From assembly GCA_964530235.1 (NCBI GenBank), contig CAZGYB010000001.1:340908-404907 (forward strand): DNA of 64,000 nt, read 5' to 3'. The position numbers and the translations under genes were made by a program. Shown piece after piece: positions 22,758 to 31,159 of the stretch. Under the pieces are notes generated by a model. It saw nothing but the letters and a program-made list of their open reading frames with translations. It was not told where the DNA came from and ran no database searches. The stretch is from UM-FILTER-33-9 sp964530235 (GTDB taxonomy: Bacteria; Patescibacteriota; Microgenomatia; UBA1406; GWC2-37-13). Position 1 is the first letter of the stretch, and the number at the start of each line of letters is the position of its first letter.

Positions 22758-23879
22758 ATGAAGCTACGCATGTGTCATTCAGTGCAATCGAGAAAACGGA
22801 TGGTTGAAAAAACACTCGGTATTTCTCTTTCGTCGATAGGTGAACATGCAATTTCGAAAGATATTAATGTGCATTGTGAAAACTGTATCGGTGGGGTGTC
22901 GGTTCCTCTCGGAATTGCAGGTCCAATATCAATTGGAGTGCATAACCAAAAAAAACCATTCTATATTCCTTTAGCAACAACAGAGGGCGCGCTTGTTGCA
23001 TCAGTCCAGAGAGGATGTAAAGCAATACAGGAATCTGGTGGAGTTACAGTAGTGTATGAAGAAAAAGGAGTTACCCGGGGTCCGGTTTTTTTTACCGGCT
23101 CGCTGAAACGTTCCAATGACTTTAAAAACTGGATTTTAAACAATGAAACAAAACTGAAAAAAACCGCAGAAAAAACATCCCAACATTTACAATACAAAGG
23201 CGTTGCAATTCAGATTGCAAGCCCCTATGTTTTTCTCAGATTTTCTTATGATACGGATCTTGCAATGGGAATGAATATGGTAACTATTGCAACTCAAGCC
23301 ATTTGTAAATATGTATCAGAAAAAACAGGAAACAGCTGTGTTTCTCTTGCCGGAAACTACGACATTGATAAAAAACCCGCGTGGATAAACAGTCTGTTTG
23401 GACGGGGTCTGAGCGTATGGGCAGAGTCGAGGATTGCAAGTAAAACAGTAAAAAACATTTTGAAAACAACCCCGCGGAAACTTTATGACGTATGGCATGC
23501 AAAATGTATGATTGGCTCGGCAGTAAGTGGCTCACTTGGATTCAATGCACATTTTGCAAATATTGTTGCTGCATTTTATATAGCGACCGGGCAGGACCCG
23601 GCGCATACTGTTGAAGGGAGTTTGGGTATAACAACTATTGCGTTACAAGAAGATAATTCTCTTACCTGTTCGGTACATCTTCCTGCGGTTATGCTGGGCA
23701 TAGTAGGTGGCGGGACTCAAATTCCAGCACAGAAAGAAGCATTATCAATTATTGGCGCGTCTGATCGTGAAGAACTTGCGTGCGTTCTTGCAGGAGCAGT
23801 ATTAGCTGGTGAACTTTCACTGCTTGCGTCGCTCGCTGAAGGCTCATTGGCTTTCGCTCATACTACCTTGGGGAGATAA
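22758..23879 (+). CDS. mvaA: Hydroxymethylglutaryl-CoA reductase (class I-like)
   Basis: Reduces HMG-CoA to mevalonate with NAD(P)H. The 373 residues hold only the catalytic domain. ENCIGGVSVPLGIAGP (about 41-56), ATTEGALVAS (catalytic Glu, about 75-84), DLAMGMNMV, GNYDIDKKPAWIN (catalytic Lys), GQDPAHTVEGS (catalytic Asp) and the C-terminal AFAHTTLGR (catalytic His) are all present. The DKKP and MGMNMV forms point to the archaeal/eukaryotic class I type. First gene of the mevalonate operon; the next starts seven bases after it. Confidence 0.95.
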   Translation: MKLRMCHSVQSRKRMVEKTLGISLSSIGEHAISKDINVHCENCIGGVSVPLGIAGPISIGVHNQKKPFYIPLATTEGALVASVQRGCKAIQESGGVTVVYEEKGVTRGPVFFTGSLKRSNDFKNWILNNETKLKKTAEKTSQHLQYKGVAIQIASPYVFLRFSYDTDLAMGMNMVTIATQAICKYVSEKTGNSCVSLAGNYDIDKKPAWINSLFGRGLSVWAESRIASKTVKNILKTTPRKLYDVWHAKCMIGSAVSGSLGFNAHFANIVAAFYIATGQDPAHTVEGSLGITTIALQEDNSLTCSVHLPAVMLGIVGGGTQIPAQKEALSIIGASDREELACVLAGAVLAGELSLLASLAEGSLAFAHTTLGR

Positions 23880-23886
23880 CACACAT

Positions 23887-24909
23887 ATGTACGGCATCAT
23901 TTCATACGGGTTTTATGTTCCACGGTATCGCATCACCATTGATGAGATTGCGAAGGTATGGAAAAAAAACCCAAAACATATTACCCAATCACTACTTGTG
24001 AAAGAAAAATCAGTTGCAGGCATTGATGAAGATGCGCTTACCATGGCGTATGAAGCCTGTTCTATGGCATTAAAGAAAAGCGGTTTAAGCACGAATGACA
24101 TTGGCGCTGTTTTTTTTGGCTCAGAATCCCCGCCGTATGCAGTAAATCCTGCGTCTACAATTCTCGCGCAGTTTCTTCATATAGAAAAACATTATTTGGC
24201 CACTGATATGCAGTTTGCCTGTAAAGCAGCAACTGGAGGAGTGATTGCAGGTTGCGGGTTGCTTGCTTCAGGTTTCGCCCAGCATGTATTAGTTGTGGGT
24301 TCGGATAAGGCCACAGGAAGACCGCATGATGCTTTGGAATACACAGCAGGTTCAGGTTCAGTTGCGCTTGTCCTTGGAAAAAAAAATAGCGCAGTGAATA
24401 TCATAGATAGTTTATCGTATTCATCAGATACTCCTGACTTTTGGAGAAGGGAAGGGATCCGTTACCCATCACACGGAGGGAGATTTACCGGAAAGCCCTC
24501 ATATTTCCATCATGTTAAAGAAGTGTCAAAGCAGATGTTGACGAAACACAATATGAAACCTTCCGACTTCAAATATGCTGTTTTCCATATGCCAAACGGA
24601 AAGTATCCACAAACAATCGGTGCAATGCTTGGTTTTTCATCAGAGCAAATTTCTCCTTCTCTTGTTGTTACCCACCTCGGGAATTCCTATACCGCATCAG
24701 CACTTATGGGGCTTGTTTCGGTTTTGGAACAAGCCAAACCGGGTGAACGGATTTTTTTTGCCTCGTATGGATCTGGTGCAGGTTCGGACGCGTTTATTTT
24801 CGAGACAACACGATACTTACCGAAGGTAAGACAGTCCTTTCGAAGGGTGGTACAGTCCAAAACATATATACCCTATGTTGATTATTTGAAAGCAATGGAT
24901 TCCATATGA
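23887..24909 (+). CDS. Hydroxymethylglutaryl-CoA synthase (archaeal type)
   Basis: Condenses acetyl-CoA with acetoacetyl-CoA. I start at the ATG at 23887 (MYGIISYGFYVPRYRI), because the longer frame lies inside the reductase gene. The 340 residues match archaeal HMGS: MQFACKAATGG (about 104-114) holds the catalytic cysteine, HMPNGKYPQ the histidine loop and THLGNSYTASALMG the C-terminal GNxYTAS motif. The stop overlaps the thiolase start as ATGA, as in archaea where the two enzymes form one complex. Confidence 0.92.
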   Translation: MYGIISYGFYVPRYRITIDEIAKVWKKNPKHITQSLLVKEKSVAGIDEDALTMAYEACSMALKKSGLSTNDIGAVFFGSESPPYAVNPASTILAQFLHIEKHYLATDMQFACKAATGGVIAGCGLLASGFAQHVLVVGSDKATGRPHDALEYTAGSGSVALVLGKKNSAVNIIDSLSYSSDTPDFWRREGIRYPSHGGRFTGKPSYFHHVKEVSKQMLTKHNMKPSDFKYAVFHMPNGKYPQTIGAMLGFSSEQISPSLVVTHLGNSYTASALMGLVSVLEQAKPGERIFFASYGSGAGSDAFIFETTRYLPKVRQSFRRVVQSKTYIPYVDYLKAMDSI

Positions 24910-26057
24910 TAGGAATACTCGGATATTACTCAACCCAGTTTGGTGAGTTATGGGATAGGTCCTTATTTGATCTCGTTCAGGAGTCAATTAATGGTGTTTT
25001 GTCTAGTTCCGGAATTGAAAAAAAACAGATTGATGCCGTATTTTTCTCGAATATGATGTCCGGGATTCTTGAAAATAATCTTCATGGATCATCAAAAATT
25101 TCTCAGCTATTGAAAACAAACATTCCCATTTTCCGCTGTGAAGCGGCGTGTGCATCAGGGGGAATTGCAGTACATCTGGCAACGCAGTATTTAAAAGCAA
25201 ATTCGGGAAAAACCGTGCTAGTGGTTGGAGCTGAAAAGATGACGGATTTTTCACCTGAGGAAACGGTTGGAGGTCTTATGGCTGCTGCATCAGGAGAAGA
25301 ACAGGAGGCCGGTCTTACGTTTCCGGGTTTGTATGCGCTTCTCGCACAGGTATATTTAGCAAAATTCAGCTACTCACGGACCCATTTAGCTGCGGTGACA
25401 GTAAAAAATCATTTTCATGGCTCGCTTAATCAGAAAGCACATTTCAAAAACACAATAACCATTGAGCAGGTACTGCAAAGTCCTCAGGTTGCGTTTCCTT
25501 TCGGAGTCCTTGACTGTTCTCCGATTTCAGACGGTTCATCAGCTCTCATTCTATCGTCAAACAGAGATGTGCTTAAGAAAGCATCGAACACATGTAGCAT
25601 TATTGCATCGGAAGTCGCAACAGACAGTATTTCATTAGCCGGAAGATCCGCACTCGATGAGCTTTCCGCTACCGTGATAGCAAGTGAAAAGTCCTTTAAA
25701 GTTGCAAAGATGAAACGTACAGATATTCAAGTAGCTGAGGTTCATGACTGTTTTACTATTGCTGAAATTCTTGCTATGGAGGATTTGGGTTTTTGGAAAA
25801 AGGGGGATGGAGGAAAACGAGTTATCCAGTATGAAACAATGATTGGGAAAAGTAGTTCATTGGTGGTAAACACTTCAGGTGGATTAAAAGCATCAGGTCA
25901 TCCGGTCGGTGCAACCGGAATTAAACAGGTTGGAGAAATTTATTTGCAGCTGACCGGGCAAGCGCAAGGGAGACAACTGAAACGGGTGAAGCATGGACTT
26001 GCTCATAATGTCGGAGGATCAGGGGGTACAGCGGTAGTTACGATTTTAGGAATTTAA
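24906..26057 (+). CDS. Acetoacetyl-CoA thiolase (archaeal/SCP-x type)
   Basis: Condenses two acetyl-CoA to acetoacetyl-CoA. The 383 residues contain CEAACASGG (about 77-85, nucleophile Cys), the EVHDCFTIAE segment (about 278-287) and SGGLKASGHPVGATG (about 324-338, His), followed by HNVGGSGG. The HDCFT form is that of SCP-x/archaeal thiolases rather than bacterial AtoB. Lies between HMGS (4-base overlap) and a DUF35 protein, the same three-gene order used by the archaeal thiolase-HMGS channelling complex. Confidence 0.92.
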   Translation: MIGILGYYSTQFGELWDRSLFDLVQESINGVLSSSGIEKKQIDAVFFSNMMSGILENNLHGSSKISQLLKTNIPIFRCEAACASGGIAVHLATQYLKANSGKTVLVVGAEKMTDFSPEETVGGLMAAASGEEQEAGLTFPGLYALLAQVYLAKFSYSRTHLAAVTVKNHFHGSLNQKAHFKNTITIEQVLQSPQVAFPFGVLDCSPISDGSSALILSSNRDVLKKASNTCSIIASEVATDSISLAGRSALDELSATVIASEKSFKVAKMKRTDIQVAEVHDCFTIAEILAMEDLGFWKKGDGGKRVIQYETMIGKSSSLVVNTSGGLKASGHPVGATGIKQVGEIYLQLTGQAQGRQLKRVKHGLAHNVGGSGGTAVVTILGI

Positions 26058-26064
26058 ATTATCT

Positions 26065-26367
26065 ATGATAAGTCCGGTTAAACTCTGGAGACGGCAGAAT
26101 GATGTTCGAAAATTGTTAGGAAAAGAAGGAAAAGTTCTTACGTGGACAATTATTTCCGTTCCAAGTGTTGATTTTAAAAAGCAAGCGCCCTATGCAGTTG
26201 TTTTGGTTGCATTTGAGTCAGGTGAGAAAGCAGTTGGACAACTTGTTGAATATAAAGAAGAACAGTTGAAGATTGGTTTGCGTGTTCGTGCGATTCTCCG
26301 AAAGACAAGATCGGTAAGTCAGGAGGATATAATTCCGTATGGGTTAAAATTTCAGGTTACTGTATGA
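26065..26367 (+). CDS. DUF35-like OB-fold protein lacking the zinc ribbon
   Basis: 100 residues. In archaea DUF35 proteins hold thiolase and HMG-CoA synthase together and help form the shared CoA site. The OB-like part is visible: GKVLTWTIISVPSVDFK (about 22-38), PYAVVLVAFESG (about 42-53) and IGLRVRAIL (about 70-78). Normal DUF35 proteins begin with a Cys4 zinc ribbon, but this protein has no cysteine at all; only a basic helix (LWRRQNDVRKLLG) is in that place. It overlaps the mevalonate kinase start as ATGA. Confidence 0.8.
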   Translation: MISPVKLWRRQNDVRKLLGKEGKVLTWTIISVPSVDFKKQAPYAVVLVAFESGEKAVGQLVEYKEEQLKIGLRVRAILRKTRSVSQEDIIPYGLKFQVTV

Positions 26368-27308
26368 ATTTAGTTCGATATCAAGCACCAGCAAAAGTTA
26401 TTTTTTCCGGAGAGCATGCGGTTGTTTTTGGAAAACCTGCGCTTGTTTCGTCTATAAATAAACATCTTACGGTTACTCTTTATGACTCAACCGGCAAAGA
26501 ACCGGTTCATAGCGATGTGTTATTTGCGTCTCAGGCAGTTTTGGATTATCTGAAAAAAAAGAATGTTTCAATAAAGAAAACAAATTTTTTTGCTGAAATC
26601 AAATCAGAGATTCCGATTGGCCGTGGTCTTGGTTCTTCAGCGGGTTTTTCCGTTGCATTGACCGCTGCGTTTCTTGAGTTTTTCTCTGGCGTTTCGTTCA
26701 TTGCTAAAAAAGAGGAAATTAACAATATTGCTCATCAGATTGAAAAACGATTCCATTCTCGTCCGTCAGGAGTTGACACATCAACCTCCTGCTTTGGAGG
26801 TTTTGTTTGGTATCGAAAGGAGTTCGAATTTCTCAAAACAATTTCCAATCTTCATCTCAAAATTCCCAAACATATTGAAGACAGACTAGTTCTTGTTGAT
26901 TCCGGAAAACCGAATGAATTAACAGCAGAAATGGTAGAGTTTGTTGGAAAAGAGTATAATAAAAGTCCAAAGCGCATGGATACGCTTTTTTCAGAAATTG
27001 AAAAGACAACAAAACGAATGATGGTTTCCTTGATGAAAGAAGACGGTTCTTTTTTTGCACAAACCATACAGGATAATGAATTGCTTCTTGAAAAAATCGG
27101 CATTGTGTCTGTGCAAACAAAATTACTCCTTAAAAAACTATCCTCATTTGGCATTGGAAAAGTTACCGGTGCAGGGGGTAAGAAAAAAGGATCAGGGTAT
27201 ATCCTATTTTATCAGTCGGGACCTCCGGGTTTTTCAGAATATCTCAACAAAATGGAGATACCATACATAAAATTTAAATCAGAATACGAAGGAGTAAAGC
27301 GTTTATGA
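26364..27308 (+). CDS. Mevalonate kinase (GHMP family)
   Basis: Phosphorylates mevalonate with ATP. The 314 residues show GHMP motif 1 (APAKVIFSGEHAVVFGKPAL, about 9-28), motif 2 (PIGRGLGSSAGFSVAL, about 88-103, ATP loop), KRFHSRPSGVD (Glu/Asp catalytic region, about 132-142) and motif 3 (GKVTGAGGKKKGSG). The RPSGVD form is typical of mevalonate kinase. It overlaps both neighbours by four bases. Confidence 0.88.
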   Translation: MNLVRYQAPAKVIFSGEHAVVFGKPALVSSINKHLTVTLYDSTGKEPVHSDVLFASQAVLDYLKKKNVSIKKTNFFAEIKSEIPIGRGLGSSAGFSVALTAAFLEFFSGVSFIAKKEEINNIAHQIEKRFHSRPSGVDTSTSCFGGFVWYRKEFEFLKTISNLHLKIPKHIEDRLVLVDSGKPNELTAEMVEFVGKEYNKSPKRMDTLFSEIEKTTKRMMVSLMKEDGSFFAQTIQDNELLLEKIGIVSVQTKLLLKKLSSFGIGKVTGAGGKKKGSGYILFYQSGPPGFSEYLNKMEIPYIKFKSEYEGVKRL

Positions 27309-28237
27309 GTGTCAAAGTATCAGCCCCGGGAAAGTTGATGTTGTTAGGTGATCATGCCGTTGTATACGGTTATCCTTGTTTAGTTACTGCGGTTGACAAA
27401 CGGTTATACGTTGAAGCGGAAATTATTACTGGTACCGAAGATGAGATTCTTACTCCTCAGGTAAAGGAGAGTAGATTTGTACTTGAATCAATTGCATATT
27501 TCAAAGAAAGATTTCATATTTCTCAATCGGTTCGGATAAAAACAAAAGGTGATTTTTCTCATCAGGTAGGACTTGGTTCTTCGTCCGCGGTTACGGTAGC
27601 AACTTTTCAGGCTTTAAGTGTTTTATTTCATAAAAAACTTACAAAAAAAAATCTTTTTGACTTAAGTTACAAAGTAAATCTGCTTATTCAGAGAGTTGGT
27701 TCGGGTTTTGATATTGGTGCCGCGGTTTATGGGAAGAGTCTGTTGTTTGTAACGGGAGGAAAACGTATAGAAGAACTTTCTATTTCAGATATTCCGCTTG
27801 TTGTTGGATATTCAGGAGTTAAGGCAGACACGCCTTTTTATATTCGAAAAGTTGCAGAGGCGTTTAAAACAAGAAATGCCGAGATGCACACTTTATTTTC
27901 TCACATTCAGGAGTTAGTTGAATCAGCATATCATGGGTTAAAACATGGCAACTACGTACAGGTGGGAAATGCAATGAATGAAAATCATAAGTTATTACAG
28001 CAGCTGGGTGTAAGCACAGAGAGACTTGATCAAATGGTTTCTTCCGCTTTAAAAGCAGGAGCATGGGGTGCAAAACTTTCAGGTGCAGGCGGAGGAGATT
28101 GCATTATTGCGCTTGTTTCAGATAAAAAAAGAAAAAATGTAGAGCATGCAATTATTTCTGCTGGAGGGGAAATTATTCAGGTTGCAAATAATGCAGAAGG
28201 GGTGCAGATTGAGAATTCAGCATATGCCAAACGATGA
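27305..28237 (+). CDS. Second GHMP kinase, probable phosphomevalonate kinase
   Basis: 310 residues: SAPGKLMLLGDHAVVYG (about 5-21), QVGLGSSSAVTVAT (about 88-101), GSGFDIGAAVYG (about 134-145) and GAKLSGAGGGDC (about 255-266). GSGFDIGAAVYG is closer to phosphomevalonate kinase, although the first motif and the C-terminal end also resemble archaeal mevalonate kinases. By position it should do the second phosphorylation. The next gene starts 14 bases before its stop. Confidence 0.75.
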   Translation: MSVKVSAPGKLMLLGDHAVVYGYPCLVTAVDKRLYVEAEIITGTEDEILTPQVKESRFVLESIAYFKERFHISQSVRIKTKGDFSHQVGLGSSSAVTVATFQALSVLFHKKLTKKNLFDLSYKVNLLIQRVGSGFDIGAAVYGKSLLFVTGGKRIEELSISDIPLVVGYSGVKADTPFYIRKVAEAFKTRNAEMHTLFSHIQELVESAYHGLKHGNYVQVGNAMNENHKLLQQLGVSTERLDQMVSSALKAGAWGAKLSGAGGGDCIIALVSDKKRKNVEHAIISAGGEIIQVANNAEGVQIENSAYAKR

Positions 28238-28721
28238 GCTTACTGAGCAGTTTATTGTAGTAAACAAAGACGACAGAATAATCGGTTATGAATCGCGTTT
28301 ACACTGTCATCAGAATCCCGGACTAATACACCGCGCTGTTGATGTGGTTATTTTCAATGATAAGGGTCAGTTTTTGTTACAAAAAAGAAGCAGTTTTAAA
28401 GACACATGTCCAGGTATGTATGGTGTATCAGCATCGGGTCATGTTATGAAAGGTGAAACCTACAGACAGGCGGCTTTGCGTGAAATGAAAGAGGAGATTG
28501 GGATAAAGGTGAAGCTAGCATATAAAAATAAATTTTTGTATACAGACAAACGGGAGTCTGAAATAGCCCATATATATATTGGCAAACACAATGGTCCCTT
28601 TTATATCGATAAGACGGAAGTTGAAGCGGTTTCTTTTTTTAAACCTGCCGAAATAATATCTTTACAAAAAAAACTAACACCCGGTTCGTTGTGTACGTTA
28701 AAAATATTAGATATTATTTGA
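28224..28721 (+). CDS. idi: Isopentenyl-diphosphate isomerase, type I (Nudix)
   Basis: Interconverts IPP and DMAPP. Started at the ATG at 28224 (MPNDELTEQFIVVNKDD), giving 165 residues. The Nudix box GHVMKGETYRQAALREMKEE (about 73-92) is intact. HRAVDVVIFN and the cysteine-containing TCPGMYGVSASG (about 61-72) occur where type I IDI has its catalytic Cys and metal His. A general Nudix hydrolase is possible, but the place in the operon favours IDI. Overlaps the kinase upstream; the next gene starts two bases after it. Confidence 0.8.
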   Translation: MPNDELTEQFIVVNKDDRIIGYESRLHCHQNPGLIHRAVDVVIFNDKGQFLLQKRSSFKDTCPGMYGVSASGHVMKGETYRQAALREMKEEIGIKVKLAYKNKFLYTDKRESEIAHIYIGKHNGPFYIDKTEVEAVSFFKPAEIISLQKKLTPGSLCTLKILDII

Positions 28722-28723
28722 AT

Positions 28724-29701
28724 ATGAAATCAACTGCAGTAGCACCTTCAAATATTGCGTTTACTAAATATTGGGGGAAAAAGGACGACTATCTTCGAAT
28801 ACCAACTAACAATAGCATTTCGATGAATCTTAGCAATCTTACTACAACAACAACTGTTGAATTTTCGGAAAAATACTCACGAGATGAGGTGATAGTTAAT
28901 GGTGAGTCGAACGAGTTTGATACGATGAAAGTATCGATGCACCTTGATCGCATCCGAAAACGAGCGGGTACATCGGATCGAGCAAAAGTTATGTCCCTGA
29001 ACACCTTTCCTTCTTCAACTGGACTATCTTCTTCAGCCTCGGGTTTTGCTGCTTTAACCGTTGCTGCGGTTTCCGCAGTGGGTCTTTCTTTGTCCCAGAA
29101 AGAACTTTCTGTTCTTGCACGATTGGGTTCTGGATCAGCATGCCGGTCGATTCCGGACGGATTTGTAGAATGGAAAAAAGGAAATTCATCACCATCTTCT
29201 TATGCTGTTTCACTGTTTTCCCCCGATCATTGGAATATCAGAGATGTAGTTGTATTAGTAAGTGATACCAAAAAAAGTATTTCAACGACAGAGGGACAAA
29301 AACGCGCTCAATCAAGTTTGTTTTTTCCGGTGAGACTTTCTCAGATGGATAAAAAAAACGAACGATGTCGACAATTTATTGAACAAAAAAATCTTGCACT
29401 ACTTGGTGAATTGATTGAATCAGAAGCTTTGGAAATGCATGCGGTTATGATGACTGCCAGCCCCCCGCTTCTGTATTGGCTTCCAACAACAGTATTAGTT
29501 ATTAAAATGGTTCAGAAGCTTCGTGCTGAAGGATTATCTTGTTACTTTACCATTAATACCGGACAGGACATTCATATAATTTGTGAAGAAAAAACTGTTG
29601 ACCCACTGACAAAAAAACTGGAAAAAATATCCGAAGTTAAAAAAATAATGGTTAATAAACCATCAATCGGAACCCAAGTAACAAGTCAACATCTGTTTTA
29701 G
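28724..29701 (+). CDS. Diphosphomevalonate decarboxylase family protein, catalytic Asp replaced
   Basis: In the family, makes IPP from diphosphomevalonate. I start at the ATG at 28724 (MKSTAVAPSNIAFTKYWGKK), giving 325 residues. Conserved features present: SNIAFTKYWGKKD, LPTN-like IPTNNSISM, SSTGLSSSASGFAAL (ATP loop) and GSGSACRSIPDGFVEW. The C-terminal motif, usually FT(M/F)DAGPN with the catalytic aspartate, reads FTINTGQDIHII here, so the Asp position is Asn. It may use a different substrate or a nearby residue (the Asp of GQD). Last gene of the mevalonate operon, convergent with the pilin genes. Confidence 0.85.
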   Translation: MKSTAVAPSNIAFTKYWGKKDDYLRIPTNNSISMNLSNLTTTTTVEFSEKYSRDEVIVNGESNEFDTMKVSMHLDRIRKRAGTSDRAKVMSLNTFPSSTGLSSSASGFAALTVAAVSAVGLSLSQKELSVLARLGSGSACRSIPDGFVEWKKGNSSPSSYAVSLFSPDHWNIRDVVVLVSDTKKSISTTEGQKRAQSSLFFPVRLSQMDKKNERCRQFIEQKNLALLGELIESEALEMHAVMMTASPPLLYWLPTTVLVIKMVQKLRAEGLSCYFTINTGQDIHIICEEKTVDPLTKKLEKISEVKKIMVNKPSIGTQVTSQHLF

Positions 29702-29706
29702 AAGTA

Positions 29707-30081
29707 CTACGGACTATTGTCAATCGTTGGGATATTAAAGGTAAATCCCGGTCCGATGAACTTTCCTCCAAGAACATTGAACATAATAACATTAAAGATT
29801 ACAACTGCAACGACCATTAAAAGCATGCCAACAAGCGCGTTTACAATCTTCAGACGGGCTTTCGCAAGTCTTTCTTTGTCTCCTCCAGAGGTGAGCCAGT
29901 CAAAAGCGCCCCACAATAAGTAGATAAGAAGAGCAAAGGCCCCAACCAAAAAGAACAACTGAATTCCAACGCTCAGTAATTTGCCAATTCCTGCTGCAGG
30001 GTCCCCGCTGAACTCATTCATTCCTGCTGGAGGGTTAATGGTTCCAATAACATCGTCAATTCCGGCTGCAAGTAAGTTCAT
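29707..30081 (-). CDS. VirB2/TrbC-like small pilin or membrane protein (2 TM)
   Basis: 124 residues with two long membrane helices (about 32-58 and 80-105) joined by a polar loop WLTSGGDKERLAKARLKI. This 'L-T-S-G-G-D..A..+' loop is the pattern of T4SS pilin-like proteins common in Patescibacteria. It overlaps the next pilin-like gene by four bases. Role in DNA uptake, conjugation or attachment is inference. Confidence 0.7.
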   Translation of the reverse strand: MNLLAAGIDDVIGTINPPAGMNEFSGDPAAGIGKLLSVGIQLFFLVGAFALLIYLLWGAFDWLTSGGDKERLAKARLKIVNALVGMLLMVVAVVIFNVIMFNVLGGKFIGPGFTFNIPTIDNSP

Positions 30082-30374
30082 AGAGGAATATCAACTTTTA
30101 AAACTATTCCGATAATTTTGACCAAAATGTAACTTGAGACAATAATGACAAGGCCTAATATTGCATAGGTGAATGTTTGACCTGCTTTTTTGAGTTTTTC
30201 CTGTTGTCCGGCACTTGTTAGGTACGTAAACGCCCCAAGCATAAGCATGATAAGAAAAAGAATACCGGCACCGGTCATAAGAAGCGGAATAATGATGTTT
30301 ATGAGCGTACTAATCGAAGTAAATTTTGCACCGGGGTTTACCGCAGGATCAGCAAGATTTATTGCATATACCAT
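30078..30374 (-). CDS. VirB2/TrbC-like small pilin or membrane protein (2 TM)
   Basis: 98 residues, two membrane helices (about 25-50 and 68-92) and the loop YLTSAGQQEKLKKAGQTF, the same arrangement as the neighbour downstream. A short Asn/Pro-rich N-terminus could be processed. The two overlap by four bases and form a two-gene minus-strand unit set between the mevalonate operon and uppS. Confidence 0.7.
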   Translation of the reverse strand: MVYAINLADPAVNPGAKFTSISTLINIIIPLLMTGAGILFLIMLMLGAFTYLTSAGQQEKLKKAGQTFTYAILGLVIIVSSYILVKIIGIVLKVDIPL

Positions 30375-30427
30375 GCCTAACTATAGAATAAAAATACGAT
30401 AGTGTCAACTTATCTCTACTTATTTCG

Positions 30428-30439
30428 TATAATTCAAAT
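30428..30439 (+). promoter_or_regulatory. -10 box placing uppS transcription at its start codon
   Basis: TATAAT (30428-30433) ends six bases before the uppS ATG, so the predicted mRNA has no leader. No clear -35 hexamer is seen. Confidence 0.55.
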
Positions 30440-31138
30440 ATGAATGAAGGAGTTATTCGACATATTGCGATTATTCCGGACGGAAACAGAAGATGGGCAA
30501 AATTTCAAGGAATGTTAAGCTTCGAAGGGCATCGTATAGCAGCGGAAAAAACACTTCCGCCCCTTATTGAAAAAGCACTTGAAATGGGAATAAGGTACTT
30601 TACCCTTTGGGCACTTTCCCCTCAGAATTTGGCTCGAGAAAAGAAAGAAGTAGACAATCTTTTTCGCCTCCTCAGTCTTTTTCTGAGAAATAGAGTGAGT
30701 GAGTTTGAGAAAAAAAACATCAGGTTGATTGTGATTGGAGACAGAACCGCTTTACCTTCCCATATTCAGGAAGAAATTAAAAAAGCAGAGGAAAAAACAG
30801 CGCAGTTCGACAAGATGACTGTTTTGTTTGGTATCAACTACGGTGGTCGAGAGGAGTTGGTCCGCGCGATGAAAAAAACTATATCCATTTGTGCATCCGA
30901 TGAAACGCATACTATCAGTGAAAAACACGTCTCATCCTGTCTTGATACCTCAGGAATTCCCGACCCCGATCTTATTATTCGAACAGGAGGGGAGAAAAGA
31001 CTTTCAGGATTTATGCTATGGCAGAGTGAATACAGCGAGCTTTATTTTTCTAACACGTTATTTCCGGATTTTACGCCAGAGGAGTTTGAAAAAGCAGTGG
31101 CTGATTTTAATCTCCGTATGAGGCGGTTCGGGAAATGA
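30440..31138 (+). CDS. uppS: Undecaprenyl-diphosphate synthase (cis-prenyltransferase)
   Basis: Extends farnesyl diphosphate with IPP to make the C55 lipid carrier for wall synthesis. The 232 residues hold IIPDGNRRWAK (about 10-20, catalytic Asp), GHRIAAEKT, YFTLWALSPQNLAR (about 54-67), FGINYGGREEL and DLIIRTGGEKRLSGFMLWQ (about 178-196). It draws on the IPP made by the adjacent mevalonate genes but has its own promoter. Confidence 0.95.
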   Translation: MNEGVIRHIAIIPDGNRRWAKFQGMLSFEGHRIAAEKTLPPLIEKALEMGIRYFTLWALSPQNLAREKKEVDNLFRLLSLFLRNRVSEFEKKNIRLIVIGDRTALPSHIQEEIKKAEEKTAQFDKMTVLFGINYGGREELVRAMKKTISICASDETHTISEKHVSSCLDTSGIPDPDLIIRTGGEKRLSGFMLWQSEYSELYFSNTLFPDFTPEEFEKAVADFNLRMRRFGK

Positions 31139-31159
31139 TACAATAATACGAATACCGGT

